From Apodospora peruviana (taxonomy: Eukaryota > Ascomycota > Sordariomycetes > Sordariales > Lasiosphaeriaceae): DNA of 64,000 nucleotides. The position numbers and the translations under genes are program-made. This document shows, in pieces, positions 9,978 through 23,066 of the stretch; position 1 is the stretch's first letter, and every line of letters begins with the position of its first letter. Location: assembly GCA_033439685.1 (NCBI GenBank), contig JAUEDM010000007.1, forward strand, positions 558,001 through 622,000. The letters are read 5' to 3'. The notes under the pieces were generated by a model, which was not told the origin of the DNA, made no database searches, and saw nothing but the letters and a program-made list of their open reading frames with translations.

Positions 9978-10410
9978 GATGAGAGAAAGGTGTTGTGTGT
10001 GTAGATATATGTACTTGCTCCAAGACGCCGTGTCGTGTTCAATGTAAACCCTTTGTACAACTTCATGCCGGCTGCCATTAATCAGGTATCTAAACTTCAA
10101 TATCTCATCAATTCATGCTCTGTCAGTCTTTGGCAATATATCCGTAAAGTTGTGAGTGATGTTCCGTACACGTTGTGAAGTCGCCGCGCACGGACCATCT
10201 AAAATCTGTTAGGAACCTGTACATTCTCTCATAACATTAGCTAACAGTGCAACTGCTGCTCATCTCATCTTGAACAGTGAACTTCAAGCTCTTCAAAATC
10301 AGGAGGTATGTGAACTAAACCCAACACCGAACACTCACATACTGACCTGTTTTACCAGGTTTTATTTGACATTCGTTACCGGACTGGCTGGGAGAAACGA
10401 GACTCTGGCA
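9978..10410. other. Intergenic and 5' leader of mitochondrial TrpRS
   Basis: Between the uS10m stop and the TrpRS start there is no gene. A likely 5'-UTR intron is listed separately. Confidence 0.5.
10306..10358 (+). other. Probable 5'-UTR intron of mitochondrial TrpRS
   Basis: The donor GTATGT at 10306, the branch-like sequence ACTGACC near 10341 and the acceptor ACCAG ending at 10358 make a 53-nt intron with all three signals, about 50 nt before the ATG at 10411. No coding sequence needs it, so it would lie in the leader. Confidence 0.5.
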
Positions 10411-11821
10411 ATGAAGGGTAGGAGTAGTCTCCTGAGTTTGGGAGGTGTTCGTTGGGGGGCTGCTGCCAGAAGAACAACACCATTCATCAACAATCCCCGT
10501 TCATGTCCAAGTTCAAGTCAACGTTTCAGCACTAGTCCCACACAGAAACAAGACCTTTTCGAAGCCCTCGAAGGTGCCGAGAAGGAAAAGAAGAAAGGAA
10601 CGAAGGTCATCTTCTCCGGCATCCAGCCGACCGGCGTGCCGCACCTGGGCAACTACTTCGGCGCGCTGCAGCAATGGAAGCGTTTGCAGGATGAAGCGTA
10701 CTATTCCTCGTCGTCGGTAGTGGGGAATAACGAGAATTTCAATGAAAATGACCAAGGATACAAAGACACCAGGCTTCTGTTCTGCATCGTCGACCTGCAC
10801 GCCATCACGATGCCGCGCGAGTGGGGGCTTCTAGCTCAATGGAAGCGCGAGATGATGGCTTCTCTGCTGGCCATCGGGCTTGACCCGAATTTGTCGACTA
10901 TGTTTTATCAGTCGACTGTTTCGGCGCACACGGAGCTGCAGTGGATATTGAGTTGTACCGCTAGCACGGGGTATCTGTCTAGGATGACGCAGTGGAAGAG
11001 CAAGATATCCGTCAAAGACGACGCGTCGCTGCTGGACAAGGAGGTGCTCAGCACGCTCAAGCACGGCCTGTTTTCGTACCCGATCCTCCAGGCGGCGGAT
11101 ATTCTGGTCCACCGGGCGACCCATGTCCCCGTCGGCGAGGACCAGAAGCAGCACCTCGAGTTTGCGCGCAACTGCGTCACCAACTTTAATCATCGGTATC
11201 TAGGACCGTATCTGGTCAAGCCGGAGACGATAGTCTGTGAGTTTTCTCTCTGTCTCTGTCTCTCTCACGAATAAACCCCCCCCCCTCCCGCAAACTGACA
11301 ATATTTCCGAGAAAGCCTCCATAAAACGCGTAATGTCCCTCACAAACCCAACCTCCAAAATGTCCAAATCCGACCCCGCCGCCGCCTCGCGTATTCTTAT
11401 TACGGACACGGCCGAGGCGATCGAAAAGAAGATAAAGGGCGCCGTCACCGACTTCAACGCCAAGTACGTATGGTACGACCCAGAGGCCCGACCGGGCGTG
11501 AGCAATTTGTTACTTCTGCTCTCGCACCTCGACCCGCACAATCGGACCCCCGAGCAGCTGGTGGCCGACGACTTCGGCGGCGGCGACGGCCCGACGGGAA
11601 CGACGAACCAGGTGAAGATATTGAAAGAGCAGGTCGCCAAGGCGGTCAACGCGGAGCTCGAGCCGATACGCGAAAAGTTCAACGAGATCATGTCACGCGA
11701 TAAAGAACATCCGGGGTATCTGAACCAGGTTATTATGACTGGACGATCAAGGGCGCGGAGTAGTGCCGCCAACACGATGAGGATCGTGAGGCAGGCTTGT
11801 GAGTTGGATTTGTATACCTAA
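10411..11821 (+). CDS. MSW1: Tryptophanyl-tRNA synthetase, mitochondrial
   Basis: A class I aminoacyl-tRNA synthetase that charges tRNA-Trp in mitochondria. The model is join(10411-11236, 11316-11821), 443 aa, phase 1, with donor GTGAGT and acceptor AAAG. The N-terminus is Arg/Ser-rich without acidic residues (RWGAAARRTTPF...SSQRFSTSPT) and fits a mitochondrial presequence. The bacterial-type catalytic core follows: the HIGH-like motif in FSGIQPTGVPHLGNYFGAL (HLGN at about 78-81), the DLHAIT segment, the tryptophan-pocket region around YPILQAADILVH, VGEDQKQHLE, and the KMSKS motif exactly at 290-294. The C-terminal half (AVTDFNAKYVWYDPEARPGVSNLL) also fits bacterial TrpRS. The cytosolic enzyme (WRS1) is a different type, so the organellar call is firm. 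Confidence 0.96.
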
Positions 11822-13296
11822 TTACGGCAGCTAGCTACCTTAAGGAATAGTGGCAAGCGAAGTAAGATATGGATGGTGGTGTAAGTTAGATGTGTATTAT
11901 TAACCCTGTGTCATAGATAGATCAGATACAAACCAAAACAAGTTCCCTTTTTGAGTCTTTCTGTGGTCAGAGAACCGGGAGACATCTAATAAACTACTAG
12001 CTGATTTCACGCCGGATAACGAGAACCCGGAATCGCAACCTGGTTGCTGTACTCTCTGCGTTGAGAATCTACACCAAGCCCCGGTCGAATAAGGCTGATC
12101 AAGATTAATCTCACTTTCCATAGAAATAAACTGGCAGTAGCAGGAGACACTTTTTGATATGTGATATCATTCAAAAGGAACAAAGCTCAAGCGGTATTGC
12201 AACTTGTAAATTTTATTTCCATCCCATCGCCCCTTTTACTATTGGTATTCAACCCTTCCGTTCCCGCTATATAAGTCAAGTTCCGTTGTACCTTTTCCCT
12301 CCCCCTGCTCGCAGCTTATTATCTCAATAATACCATCTGCATCTTTCTTTCTGTCCTGTATTTCCAGAAATGTTTTAACCTTTAATACCTCCCGTCTCTC
12401 CCCTTTACTGCCCTGTCCGATCGAACGAACACATTTTCCCAACCCGAGCAACTACAACAGAAACACAAGCCCAAAAAATCAACATCAACCGCACACGCAT
12501 TTGCTCGCTCGCTCGCTCGCATAAACACTCTCAAGGCTTGCTAAATTTCACATTTGCTTTTCAGAGCAAGAGTCGCCTCTGCAGACCCAGCCAGTATCGG
12601 AGGCCGGGAAAGGCACAGCCGTCTGCCAGTAGTCTGTCCATTATATCAGAAACCACAACCATTAATCACTACCATTACCATCACCACACCTCATAGAACA
12701 GAATGCTGCTTCTCCCTACACTTCTACTTCCTTTTGTCTCCGACACCCCCGTATTTCCCGCAAAGCCAGTCAACTAACTCCCCGATTACCACACCATCCC
12801 CCCGAAATTACCACAAAATGCAAACAGGAAACCGGTTCATGCACCGCTCGCTGACCAATAGAACAACTCCAAACCCCTGCTCGCTTGCACTCTCTCCGTG
12901 TCCCAGGCAACACGCCTGAGCTGAAATAAATTATTTCGGGCGAAATACCTGGTTTTCTTGCCCCAAACCCGCATTGAACAAGTCCCACCGAAACGCCGCC
13001 CATGCTGTAAATCATGGTTCTCATCTCTCGTAACAAATGCCAAAGCCGAAAAATGCGCAAAGGAAATGACACAAACAAGGCTGTATATAAACAAGGAAAG
13101 GGGCGATTACTACCGCTCGTATCGTAAGACTTAATCGTGTATAATGTCGTACGTCAACGACCAAGCTTAAAACGGGCTTCGCCGTCGACATAAAATTAGG
13201 GTGATAGGGAGGTGTAGAATGTTGTCGATGGATTAAAAGACGCTTTCTGCATCTGCTCCAAAATCATAGTCATAGCAGACAGATAACGGCTGACGA
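11822..13296. other. Convergent intergenic region
   Basis: About 1.5 kb between the 3' ends of TrpRS (+) and the ABC transporter (-). It holds a (GCTC)n tract near 12502-12520 and a C/A-rich stretch about 12600-12850. No gene is supported. Confidence 0.5.
12502..12520. repeat. Tetranucleotide repeat (CTCG)n
   Basis: Four and a half units of GCTC/CTCG in non-coding DNA, followed at once by the sequence ATAAAC. Confidence 0.8.
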
Positions 13297-16200
13297 TTAT
13301 GCAGAACCGTTTTGGGGCATGTTAGATGGAACCAAAGGCGAAGACAACAACTGTTCATGGTATCTTTGTTGCATCAGCGCTTGGTTCGAGGCGGCTGAGT
13401 CGTCCCTGTCACAAATTTCTCCGTGTTCGGAACCGTCGCAGCCGTCATATTGAAGGGTGCCCTCCGAACCATTGACCGAGGCATTGGTATCATCGGAGGA
13501 AACAGAAGCGCTGTCAGCTTGTGAACCGTCGTCCTTGATGGAAGCCGAGCTTGTGGGACTGTTAAGGCCAGCGTGAAGAATCGTCGACGAGGCCATGCTG
13601 TTGTAGCCGTCTGATGCCGCATCTGCGCGGGAGAGATTTGCCTGGCAAAGAAGCTTCTTCGCTTTCCGGGTAGCGTCACGAGCTTCCTCGGCGGCGCGTT
13701 CGGCACGGCAGTGCTTATCCCACATTGAAGCATAACGCCCATTCAACGCCAGAAGCTCCTGGTGAGTACCCTTCTCCACCATAGTGCCGGCGTGGAGGAC
13801 GATGATTTGGTCCGCATGGGTTATCGTCGATAAGCGGTGCCTATCAATCAAGTTAGCTCGAGAAGATGCCTGGAAGAAATGCGAGCCAAACTTACGCAAT
13901 AATCAAAAGGGTGCGGCCAGTTCCAAAATTACCACTGATCAACTTCGACTGAATCTTTTGTTCCGTCTCGCCATCTAGGGCCGAAGTGGCCTCGTCCAGC
14001 ATGATAATCTTCGGGTTCTTCAAGATGGTACGCGCAATGGCGACTCGCTGCTTCTCACCACCACTGAGCCGAAGACCGCGCTCACCCACCCGTGTCCGGT
14101 ATCCGTCGGGAAAGCTCAGGATCCTGTCATGGATAGCAGCAGCACGACATGCCTCAAAAACATCTTCGTCCGTCGCAGCTGGGTTCGCGTATTTCAAGTT
14201 ATACATGAGGGACTCGTTGAAGAGCATTGTATCCTGCGGGACAACTCCGATAGAGCGACGCACACAGTCGATCGTCAAGTCCTTCACGTCGTGACCGCCG
14301 ATCTCAATCCTCCCACTGTGGCAATTGTAGTAGCGAAACATGAGGCGGAAAACGGTCGACTTGCCACCTCCGGATTCTCCCACAAAAGCTGTTGTAGTAC
14401 CAGGCTTGCACTCGAACGACAAATCATGGAGTGCTGTTCTGCGCTTGTCGTACGAGAACCCAACCTTGTCCCACTTGATATGACCGCTGCACTCTGGTAG
14501 TGTCATTGCGCCAGGTTTATCCGTAACAGTCGGCTGGATCTTGAACAACTCGAGCAGCCTCTCGCCGGAGATCATGGCCTGCTGCACAGTTCGGTAGAAG
14601 GTACCAAAGAAGTTGAGCGGTCCTTGTAGTTGGCCGAGGTACGTAACCAGCGCGACAAAGTCACCAACGCTCCGGGTTCCTTGTGACACCTCCCAGGCGC
14701 AGAACATCATGCAAACCATGATACCGCAAAGAAATACCAGGGATTGGCACATGTTCATGTGGTTGATGCCCCAAGTAACCTTGGCCTCGGCCTCTTGAAA
14801 GGTGAGAATAGCGTTTCGGTATCGGGTGAACTCGTACTTCTCCTGGTTGAAATACTTGACTGTTTCGTATGATGTGATCGAATCGTTCTTCACGGCCTCT
14901 TCCTCCCGGTCGGCATTGACCATGTCACGTCGTTGGTCTGCTCTAGTGGCCGCCATGCGGATCGTCAAGTAAAGGTAGTAGAAGGTGATGATCGAAACAA
15001 AAAGCGCATACATCGACCCAAACTTGATCTTGAAGTAAATGATGGCGATCATAAGGTCCACAAGCATCGGTACGACCTGGAACGTCACCTGCTCCAGGAA
15101 TGCGTTGATGGATGCTCCCTTGTTGAGTGCGGAGAGTACTTCTCCAGTGCGTTTTCCAAGATGGAAATCCAATGAAAGGGAATGAACATGCTCAAATGAG
15201 GCCGTTGTAAGGGCGCGGTAGGTGTGCTGTGACACAGGGATCCAAAGGATGGACCGTAGAGAGCCGAGCACCCCTGACTGTCCCTGAAGCAGCTTATACA
15301 TGATCAAATATCCAAGGTCGGCCCATGGCATCTTATGTAAGCCTTCTTCCAGAGTGTCGGTTACTTTGCCAATCTGAGCCGGGACCATGATGTTGACATA
15401 TCGCTGAAAGATAACGAGAATAAAGCACAGTAGGACGACGCCCTGAAGCTTGAGAGAATCGCTGGGCCAGAGGTAGGGGAAAAAGATCGAATATCCGCGG
15501 ACGTACTCAAACCACGTCTTATGGGGGAGTTTCTCGGGCCTGTAGAAGGCGGCGTTCTCGTCAACCTCCTGGCAACCGGTGTCCGCAGTGTCGGTTTTAA
15601 CGCGTCCGTTGGCGGCGTGGCCATTTGCTTGAGTATTGTAGTTTGTGCCATTGCCATTAAGCAAAGGGCATGTTTCGTCGGCATCGGACCGATTTGCCTC
15701 TTCATCCGTGTCTCTGTGTTCCTTGATACGTCTCTTCGTAGCGAGGGTGGCGTAAAGCAGAACTAAAAGGCCTAGGAGGCAGAGACGAACAACGCCAATG
15801 CTGAGGTCCAAAAGATCCCAGGTGCCGATTTCGTTCTCCAGCTCTGGAATCCGCTCTTCGATGCCGCCCATCAACTGGTGGTTCTCGTTGACGTAGAAGG
15901 CGAAAGAGAGCAAGATGGCAGCCTCGCCAATTAGGCCGAGATTCCAGACAATAAGGTGTACGATATTGGGACTCGGTTGCCAATCAAAGAGCGTGATGAG
16001 CACATAGACGTACAGGAAGGCCGATCCAATCAGGTAGACCTTTGCACCGTTGTGAGCAGGCTGCCAAGTGGCCAGCGCCGAGGCGACAAATAGACGAGAC
16101 TCACCATTCGTTCCTCGCTACACCACCAACCGGATAAATCACGGGCATGCAAGCCATGGACGACAACTGCAACGCCATTGGCGAGAAAGCTCAATACGAC

Positions 16201-16503
16201 GGCAGCCGCAATGTAGTGAAAAACTCCCTGGGCCATGCTGTTGCCGTCGATATGAAGCACTTGCGGCTTCTCGTGATGCTCTCGCTTCTTCTTGGTAACT
16301 GGCAGCGGCTTTCCGCCAGGGCCCCTCGCGGTCGGAACGATGAGCTCCTCTTCGGTCCGGGAAGTGAGGATGCTGTGAATCCCGGCGGATAGAATGAAGG
16401 CCACCAGCAACACCACAGGGTACAAGAGCTGGGCTTTCAGAAAGATGGCCTCGGCGGTGCTCCTCTCCGTCTCCGGTTCGCCATTGTTGCGGGCGACATC
16501 CAT
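13297..16503 (-). CDS. hmt1: HMT1-type vacuolar ABC half-transporter (ABCB, heavy-metal tolerance family)
   Basis: The model is complement(13297-13840, 13896-16039, 16105-16503), 1028 aa. The N-terminal 270 residues hold extra membrane spans (LLYPVVLLVAFILSAGIHSIL, VFHYIAAAVVLSFLANGVAVVV, AAILLSFAFYV, LCLLGLLVLLYATL), as in fission-yeast Hmt1. An ABC exporter membrane domain (about 325-630) and one nucleotide-binding domain follow. Visible NBD motifs are Walker A VGESGGGKST (about 685), signature LSGGEKQR (about 793), Walker B IIMLDEATSALD and H-loop AHRLS, which spans the last intron. Family members move glutathione or phytochelatin conjugates into the vacuole and resemble mitochondrial Atm1 in the core. 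Here the N-terminal extra spans and lack of a presequence favour the vacuolar type. A 120-residue low-complexity Ser/Asp/Ala tail makes it longer than Hmt1 (830 aa). The substrate is not shown. Confidence 0.92.
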
Positions 16504-17811
16504 GCTGGGCCTGGAGGACCGTGTTAGACCCTGTAAACGAGTGAAAACGGCCTATTTTCGTGACAGAGAAAGAACGAGAGGGACGGAGAGAGAGCAAAAG
16601 GGCACAGGAGGAAAAATATTGAATTGGAGGCCGAGGCAGCCCGGGCACCACATGATTGGGTCCTCGCCGAGCCCGTGGTAATTTTCAAATATACAGACGG
16701 AACTTTTTGGTATTATTGAAAGAAGACGAGGCGCAGTGACGGAAATTCATGGCATCCGCGGCCAGCAGCGGCAAACAAGCGGATTGGTGCTGGTGCTGGT
16801 GATCTTTTGGCAGCTCAATCGACCTATTTCGTCTTCGCGGGGTGCTGGATCGTGCTGGACTCAAGGTGGTGCTTGGTGTGTTATGGTGGGGCAGAATTGG
16901 CAGGTGACGGGGTTGGTAGTGGTGGCTTTTGCCACTAGCTGATCCGAGTCAAGACGGGATGACTGAGGAGAGCAACTGACCTCGTTCAGAAACGGTGAAC
17001 TAAGCTTAGAAGTCGCTTCTGAGCTTCCACCTTGAGCGTGTGTACACACTTCCAGGTTTTTGCACCGCTCACAAGTCACGGCTGCTTTTTTGGGGGTTTC
17101 TATGCCTCGGCGGGGCTCCAAGGTGGCCGGCTGGACCTGCTGGACCTGCAATGGTAGTCAGGGCCGTTGCAAGGCAAGGGACGGGGCGGTGATGGAAGAG
17201 TTCGAGGGAGAAACGAGCGTGTGGGATGATGTTTGGGGAGGAAGTCGAGCTCCCAGAATCAGATGGACCGATGGAGGGGTTATTGTTGAAGGGACGTCCA
17301 AATGGTAAAGTACTGTAGTGCAAGGTATCCCAGAGTAAGGGCAGGGGTCCAGGGCCCCTGGCTCGAACCCACTAGCCAACCAGACGGCACCGAAAGAGAC
17401 AAGCAAGTTGATGCTTGTCGTTTTTGGGCAACGGCCTGGGCCCACGGGAGACGGTTGTCCACTCCGAAATGTCGGAGACGGCATGGTTGGCTGGGACCGG
17501 AAAGACTTCACCTAATACATGGACCTCACCCGCCCCCTCAAGCGCGAGCTTACCTAACAATTCCCGCCTCGCCCTCGCCTTTCACTTGCGCATTAAACCA
17601 AGCCGAGTCCCGTGTCTGGATTATTGAACGATGGACGGGACGCAGTACGGTACTTAGTGTTGTTTGAGAGGCTGCCGCAGCGAGGTCCTGGCGGCGACAT
17701 ACGATTCCAATCCATGGATGAACACGGACAGCCAAGTACTCGCAAGGACCCCGACAACGCTCGAGCTACCACCGGCACACATACGATACCTCCACAGCAT
17801 CTATCAACCCT

Positions 17812-17870
17812 ACCTTACTCAAGGTACCACCTACCTTTCCAACCTTACCCAACTAAGGTAAGGCACCTAG
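17812..17870. repeat. Dense ACCTTA/TAAGGT palindromic cluster
   Basis: CTACCTTACTCAAGGTA, then CCTACCTTTCC, then CCTTACC...GGTAAGG within about 60 bp. The last pair is a 7-bp inverted repeat. It is the same element as the one in the karyopherin intron. Confidence 0.6.
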
Positions 17871-20800
17871 GACTCAGGAGGCGAGCTGGGGAGCTACCGT
17901 CGTAGACTGCCCTCTCAAGAACAACTAGACTCCACCAAGCCTAGCACGGACTGGACGTGTCGGTTCCGAGAGTACGGATCAGCCTGGAACTTGATGAAAT
18001 CTCGTGTGGTACTATCGGGCATCAGGCATCCGGGAGGAAAGGCAGCTGGAGATTCCAGAAGGGGTAGCGGTCCTGCTCCTGTTTGTCAGGGAAGGCGCGG
18101 ATGAGAATCAGCGCACTCGGCAGACGCATGGGACGGAAGGAGAGACCGAGAGACGGGACTGGCATGATGTCCAATGTCTGACCGTCTCTTTGAGTCGTCC
18201 TTGCCTCTGTGGGTTGTCTTTTCCCCGGAGAGCGCGGGCCTATGCTAAACTCTGCGGAAGGTCGGGTCAGACCATGGATGTATGGATTTTGACGTATGGA
18301 TGTGTACTCGATCCAACGTCGTTGGCCAAGTCCATATGGTCAGCATCTGTCTATTCCGCGTCCGGGACTGACAGGCCAATACCAGACGACGGGAATAGTA
18401 CAACCCAATCTTAGACAAAACGATAAACGACAGGCGATGACCTACAGACGACAGACGCCCAAGACAGACGCGGAGATGGCTCGAGTCCCCGACGTCTTCT
18501 GTATCCAGTTTCCACATCGCATTCCTGTCTCGACATTGCCAGGGATTGCACATACGGTCGCTTGCTTCGCTTGCTCGCATATGATACTCGCAGCGGGCGT
18601 CTGTATTCGCCCTGATGAAGCGCACTGTGGTTCGCCAGCTTGATCGGGGCCCAAACAGGCTCGGGCCCCGCTCCACATCTCAATCGTGCTTATCCGTGAA
18701 TTGGATCTCTTCTTTTCTCACCGCCTTGCCATGTAGAAAAGGTGATTGCAGCTTTGCTGCATGCATGCCACATAAGTAACACTCGCCAGCTGCTCGAGGT
18801 GCATAGGTGCAAAGAAGCGTGTTTCGCTAGCCAAGGGTGTCAGGCGTCTGGAGGCGTCTGGAGGCTCGTGGTCCTGCCTGACATTCTCCGCCAGATGGCG
18901 TTGGCCGGTGCTGATTTGCTCCTAGCGGGGCGGCCTAACACGACATGGCAGGCATTGGGAGCCAGGTATTGGACCAGTCGCCGTCTGGAACTGCACGGCG
19001 ACCCGGCCGCATCGGTGGGGAGCGGTCGAGTCGGTGGAGACGAACCTCCATCAAGTGTTCAAGTCCCGGCTGCGTGCTGCGTACCATTTGGATGTAATAT
19101 GGATAGGTAGGAGCCCAGTGGCTCAGTGTTGCTGCGCGCGCTTGCCAGTTTGAGGTGCATCCATCCATACCGTAAAGCAAAGTGCGATAGGTACGGTATG
19201 TACGAAGTACGTTGCCGAGGTACATCTCACCGGCCCACAGCAGATGTCTGGGGACTCCGGCAGCTGCTGCGTGCGTAAAGAGCAGGAAGAGAGGTAAGAG
19301 GTACCTACGGTACAACATCCGCCTCCTTCCTTACGTATGCGGACACACACAGTAGTGCCTTCTTGAGCTGCGTGTGTTGCGTTTGGTGGTGGAGGTGGAG
19401 GCCAGATGTGTAGGACCGTACCTTCCTACTGTCCCGTACCTACAGGTTGAGGCAGTGCAGTTGCAGGCGGAGGTGGAGGTGGTGGTGGACCTAGACCTGG
19501 AGTGGGAGGGAGGAGTGAACGACTGGGTGAGTGGGGTGATGGGTGATGACCCGCAGGAGACTCGATTACTCGAAAGTCGATGGCGAGAATAAGAAGCAAG
19601 GAGATGTACTTGCATCGTATGTGAGTGAAGCAAAGAGGCAAAAGCGACAAGAACTGATGACTCCTGAGATGGAGGCAAGACCGAGAGACGGTAGCCTCCA
19701 ACTGGCAAGAACGCAAGAACCCATGAGCAAAACCAGAATGACATACCCAGGTAGAGGAAGGGGGGCAATCAAGGAGAACTGGGAAGTTGCAACTGCAGGA
19801 CTACAGAATTGCCTGCAACTCGGGCAGTCGCTGGTGCCTTCGGAAGTGCTCCGTGCTCCTGCCAATGGCTCCGTGCTCCTGCAACACACACCGTGTGTTT
19901 GTCCGTCTTCTCTCCTGATTTGTTTTGTTTTCGGCATCGCGCCAGATTTCGGCATGCATCCCATTCTGACATACAGTTGGTCTGAGGCGCTGATTAATGC
20001 TGATGACGGGATAAAAGAGGGGAGTAATCAAAATATTGTCTTCCAACAGAAAAAGACAAGAAAAGGGAGTGGTGATACGGAAGAGGGAAACAAAGCCATT
20101 GGTGGTTGAATCCTGCCGCCCGGGGAAGAGAGAGCTGCCGATCCGACGCCGTCAAACTTGTCACGGACCAAGGCCACGGTCGGGGAGAGGCACAGACGGG
20201 TCTGATCATCCTGGACCCCATGGAAGACCGTCCGGACGCAAACATGGCGATACGGGAGGCTCCCGAGCGGCGGGAGTTAAAAAAGCGGCCAACAAGAGGC
20301 GACGACAGACGACAGCGCCGCCGCACCGCCGCCGCGGACAACCTTGAACCTCACTCGCACCCACTCCCACTCGGCAGCAGCGGATGAATACCTAAACAGC
20401 AAAGCAAATTGTTCCGTATATTCACATCTCGGGCAGCCAAGGTTTTCGACCTCGACGACACAAGAAAAACCATGGCGGATCCGAAAGAGCATTTCCCCAT
20501 GCGGCCACATGTCCCACCACATCGACCACATTGCTCACACCATACAGTTGGAGAGCCTCCCTGGTTCCGTGCTGTACATGTACCACCACACCTCTTGACC
20601 TCCACCCTCCTCCATGCGATGCTCCGGACGCCGGGCTCCAAGACGGTTGCACACCCATCCGTCAGAGGTCCAGCAGCCGATCGCTTGGCACCCATTGCTC
20701 GCGTTGCCGAGACCAGCCACCCCAGTGTCGCGTCATTTAGGACCGGCTCGTCCCCTCCCACCTGGTCCCCATGCTTGCCGTCAGCAAAAGTGCTCAACCC

Positions 20801-22670
20801 ACGGCCCCACGGCCGCCGATGCCACGACAACTCATCAACCCCAGACTTGGCCCTTCACCGACAAAGCCGATAATGCACGATGATGCAGAGCTAACGCGAC
20901 CGGTCGGGGAGTGGATCCCGGCACCCTCCAAATCAGAGCCCCGGGATTTTTGCTCGCCGATCTTGATGCGGTCCGGGCCCGGGTGCTGGGTAAGCACGCG
21001 ATAGGGGAGTAGCGCTCAGGCTTCGGCAAGCTGTTGGGTGCATACAGACTCTTTCGCAACCACCAACGTGTCATACAGACTAATGCTACTCAGTATGCGC
21101 CACGGCTGCACGGCAGGCCTGCCCCTTGACGGTACAGGCTGACATGTCCCGAGAGCGTTGCAGAGCGCCTTTGGATCCTTCCGGACTGCCCGTCCTATTC
21201 GCCGCCATGACTTATATTTGGGTACAGATGCATCTCAGCTTCACCGGTGCCAGATCATTTCTGCTCCTCACCCGGCCGAATCCCGCCCGAGCTGCCGCCC
21301 GTTCGCCGTCGGCAGATCAAGCCAAGTTCACGGCCATTGCCGGGTAGTCATCCCGTCTTAGTGCCTAGGCAGGGCTTTACCGCTCTGAACGCTGGCCAGA
21401 CTCCACATGTCGAGGAGAGAACAGCTCGGCAAGGAGGAAAGCGGATAAGGGGCAGACAAGAAGCCCGTGGAACTTGAAAAAAAGTTGACAAGTCATATTT
21501 TATCAAAGTCAATTCAAGAGTGGCACAAGACGCACAGCTGCAATACAAGACACGGCATATACCACCTCAGGTTGTGTTTCTGGCCCCGAGTCTGGGGAAT
21601 AGAGAAACACGGGGTTGGACATGTCCCCAGACAAACGTTCTCTTGGTGGGACTCTCCCGCTTTTCAACGCATCTCGTGACGATCCCCCACAGACGCAGGT
21701 ATGTCCAGCCGCAGATACTCTCGCTCTCCTGACTCAGTTGACTTTGCTGTCCAGCATGAGTCGTCTGTGGTAACCTTTCCTGCTATCCGCCATTTCATGT
21801 AGCTATTCAAACCTTTCCGTTTTCAGGTTCTTCCTTCTCGGACATCATGTGATGTCCCAACTTTGATGTTCAATGCTAGGGTTCCACCCGTCACCGCCAG
21901 CCCATTGTTTGTTTACTGCTCATCGCTGTCTGATGGCATCTTGCAGGTACGGTTGTGCCATGGAAGTCCTCTGCAATCTCCTTCTGTCCAACCAGTCAGC
22001 AAAACTCGAAATATTGATGCTCCATATGTCTCCTATCGCAGTTAAGGTACCTCGAGCTCGCCATCCGTGTTCACCTTTTTCTCGTCGAACCGAGATGGAT
22101 GGAGGTTTCAGTCGGCCTCCAACTTGGAACAGTAGCCTTTTTCGGCGGCACAGAATTCGGGCGAGTAAGACGAGGCGTGGCATTTCGTCGGTTTGGTGAC
22201 TCGCCACGCTTTCCAGCTTCTGACTAGAAAGCAGTCAGATGTCTAAGACTGTTCAACGGTTGTGCAGGCTTTGGGTTACTCACCAGGTCCCTTGACCTAG
22301 GGTTCGCTTGTCAGTGCTAAGTGACGCGTTAGTCCCTCAAGAAACTTAACGATTTTATCAGGCTGAGACATTTCTTTCATATTGAAGCTTACCGCATGCC
22401 TGGGGCCACTTGACTCCTGCAAGTACTATCCTGGACCGCGCCAGTTATCGTGATCATGATTGCGAACCCGGATTAGGGCGATCGAACACTAGTCTGGGTC
22501 TCAAAGCAGTATAACGTTGTGCGGTATCTCTTTGAACCCCGCGAAGCAGCAAGGAATCGGATCCCGGGTGACAACAATGGGGAGATATCCTAAGGATTCT
22601 TGACTTACCTGCAAAATGTCGAGAAATAAGTATGGTCTTTTAAAAGTCGATCCTTTCTTGAGCTCTGGTT

Positions 22671-22686
22671 TCGACTTACACCGTGG
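22671..22686 (+). repeat. 16-bp direct repeat, copy 1
   Basis: TCGACTTACACCGTGG at this position is repeated exactly at 23051-23066, 380 bp away, inside the gene-free region. Confidence 0.85.
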
Positions 22687-23050
22687 TCGAGGAACCGTGC
22701 TTATCCGAAATGATATATCGAGTGGATATTGCCTTTGCGGTCACAACAGGGACCTGCCTATTGACCATGGTGGTATTGACCGTCAAGGTTCACCATGTGG
22801 TGTTCCTCTGGTTGGAAACGGCTCCCGTTCTTGGAATCTTTTGAGATAAGTGGCGCGTATATCCTAAGAGCACCAATCAGGTTATTGATCCGACAATAAT
22901 ACCAAGGCATTATATTCTTCCCACCTCCTTTTGAGAGCAAGGCTGAATAGCATAAACCGAAAATGTCGCAGAGTTGATCAACGATCATACCGTTGTTATC
23001 CATTGCCATTGCTTCTCAATCGGTCATGCCACGAAACCATGGCAGCACCA

Positions 23051-23066
23051 TCGACTTACACCGTGG
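23051..23066 (+). repeat. 16-bp direct repeat, copy 2
   Basis: Exact second copy of the sequence at 22671-22686. Flanks differ, so a longer terminal repeat is not visible by eye. Confidence 0.85.

Noticed and set aside
13500..16003. Mitochondrial Atm1 identity for the ABC transporter
   Set aside because: Atm1 has a mitochondrial presequence and no additional N-terminal spans; here four or more extra hydrophobic segments precede the exporter core.
17060..17308. Cys-containing short frame (CWTCNGSQGRC) that might be a zinc-cluster domain
   Set aside because: It does not fit the CxxCxxxxxxC...CxxC spacing of fungal Zn2Cys6 proteins and is only 82 codons.
17340..17400. GGTTCGAGCC on the minus strand as a tRNA T-arm
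   Set aside because: No pairing T-stem or A-box at the right distance.
19543..20109. 188-codon plus-strand frame in the gene-free block
   Set aside because: No motif, no good start context, no splice extension; composition looks like intergenic DNA read in frame.
22440..22500. Possible tRNA B-box (GGGTTCG on the minus strand)
   Set aside because: The surrounding bases do not form a T-stem, anticodon arm or acceptor stem.
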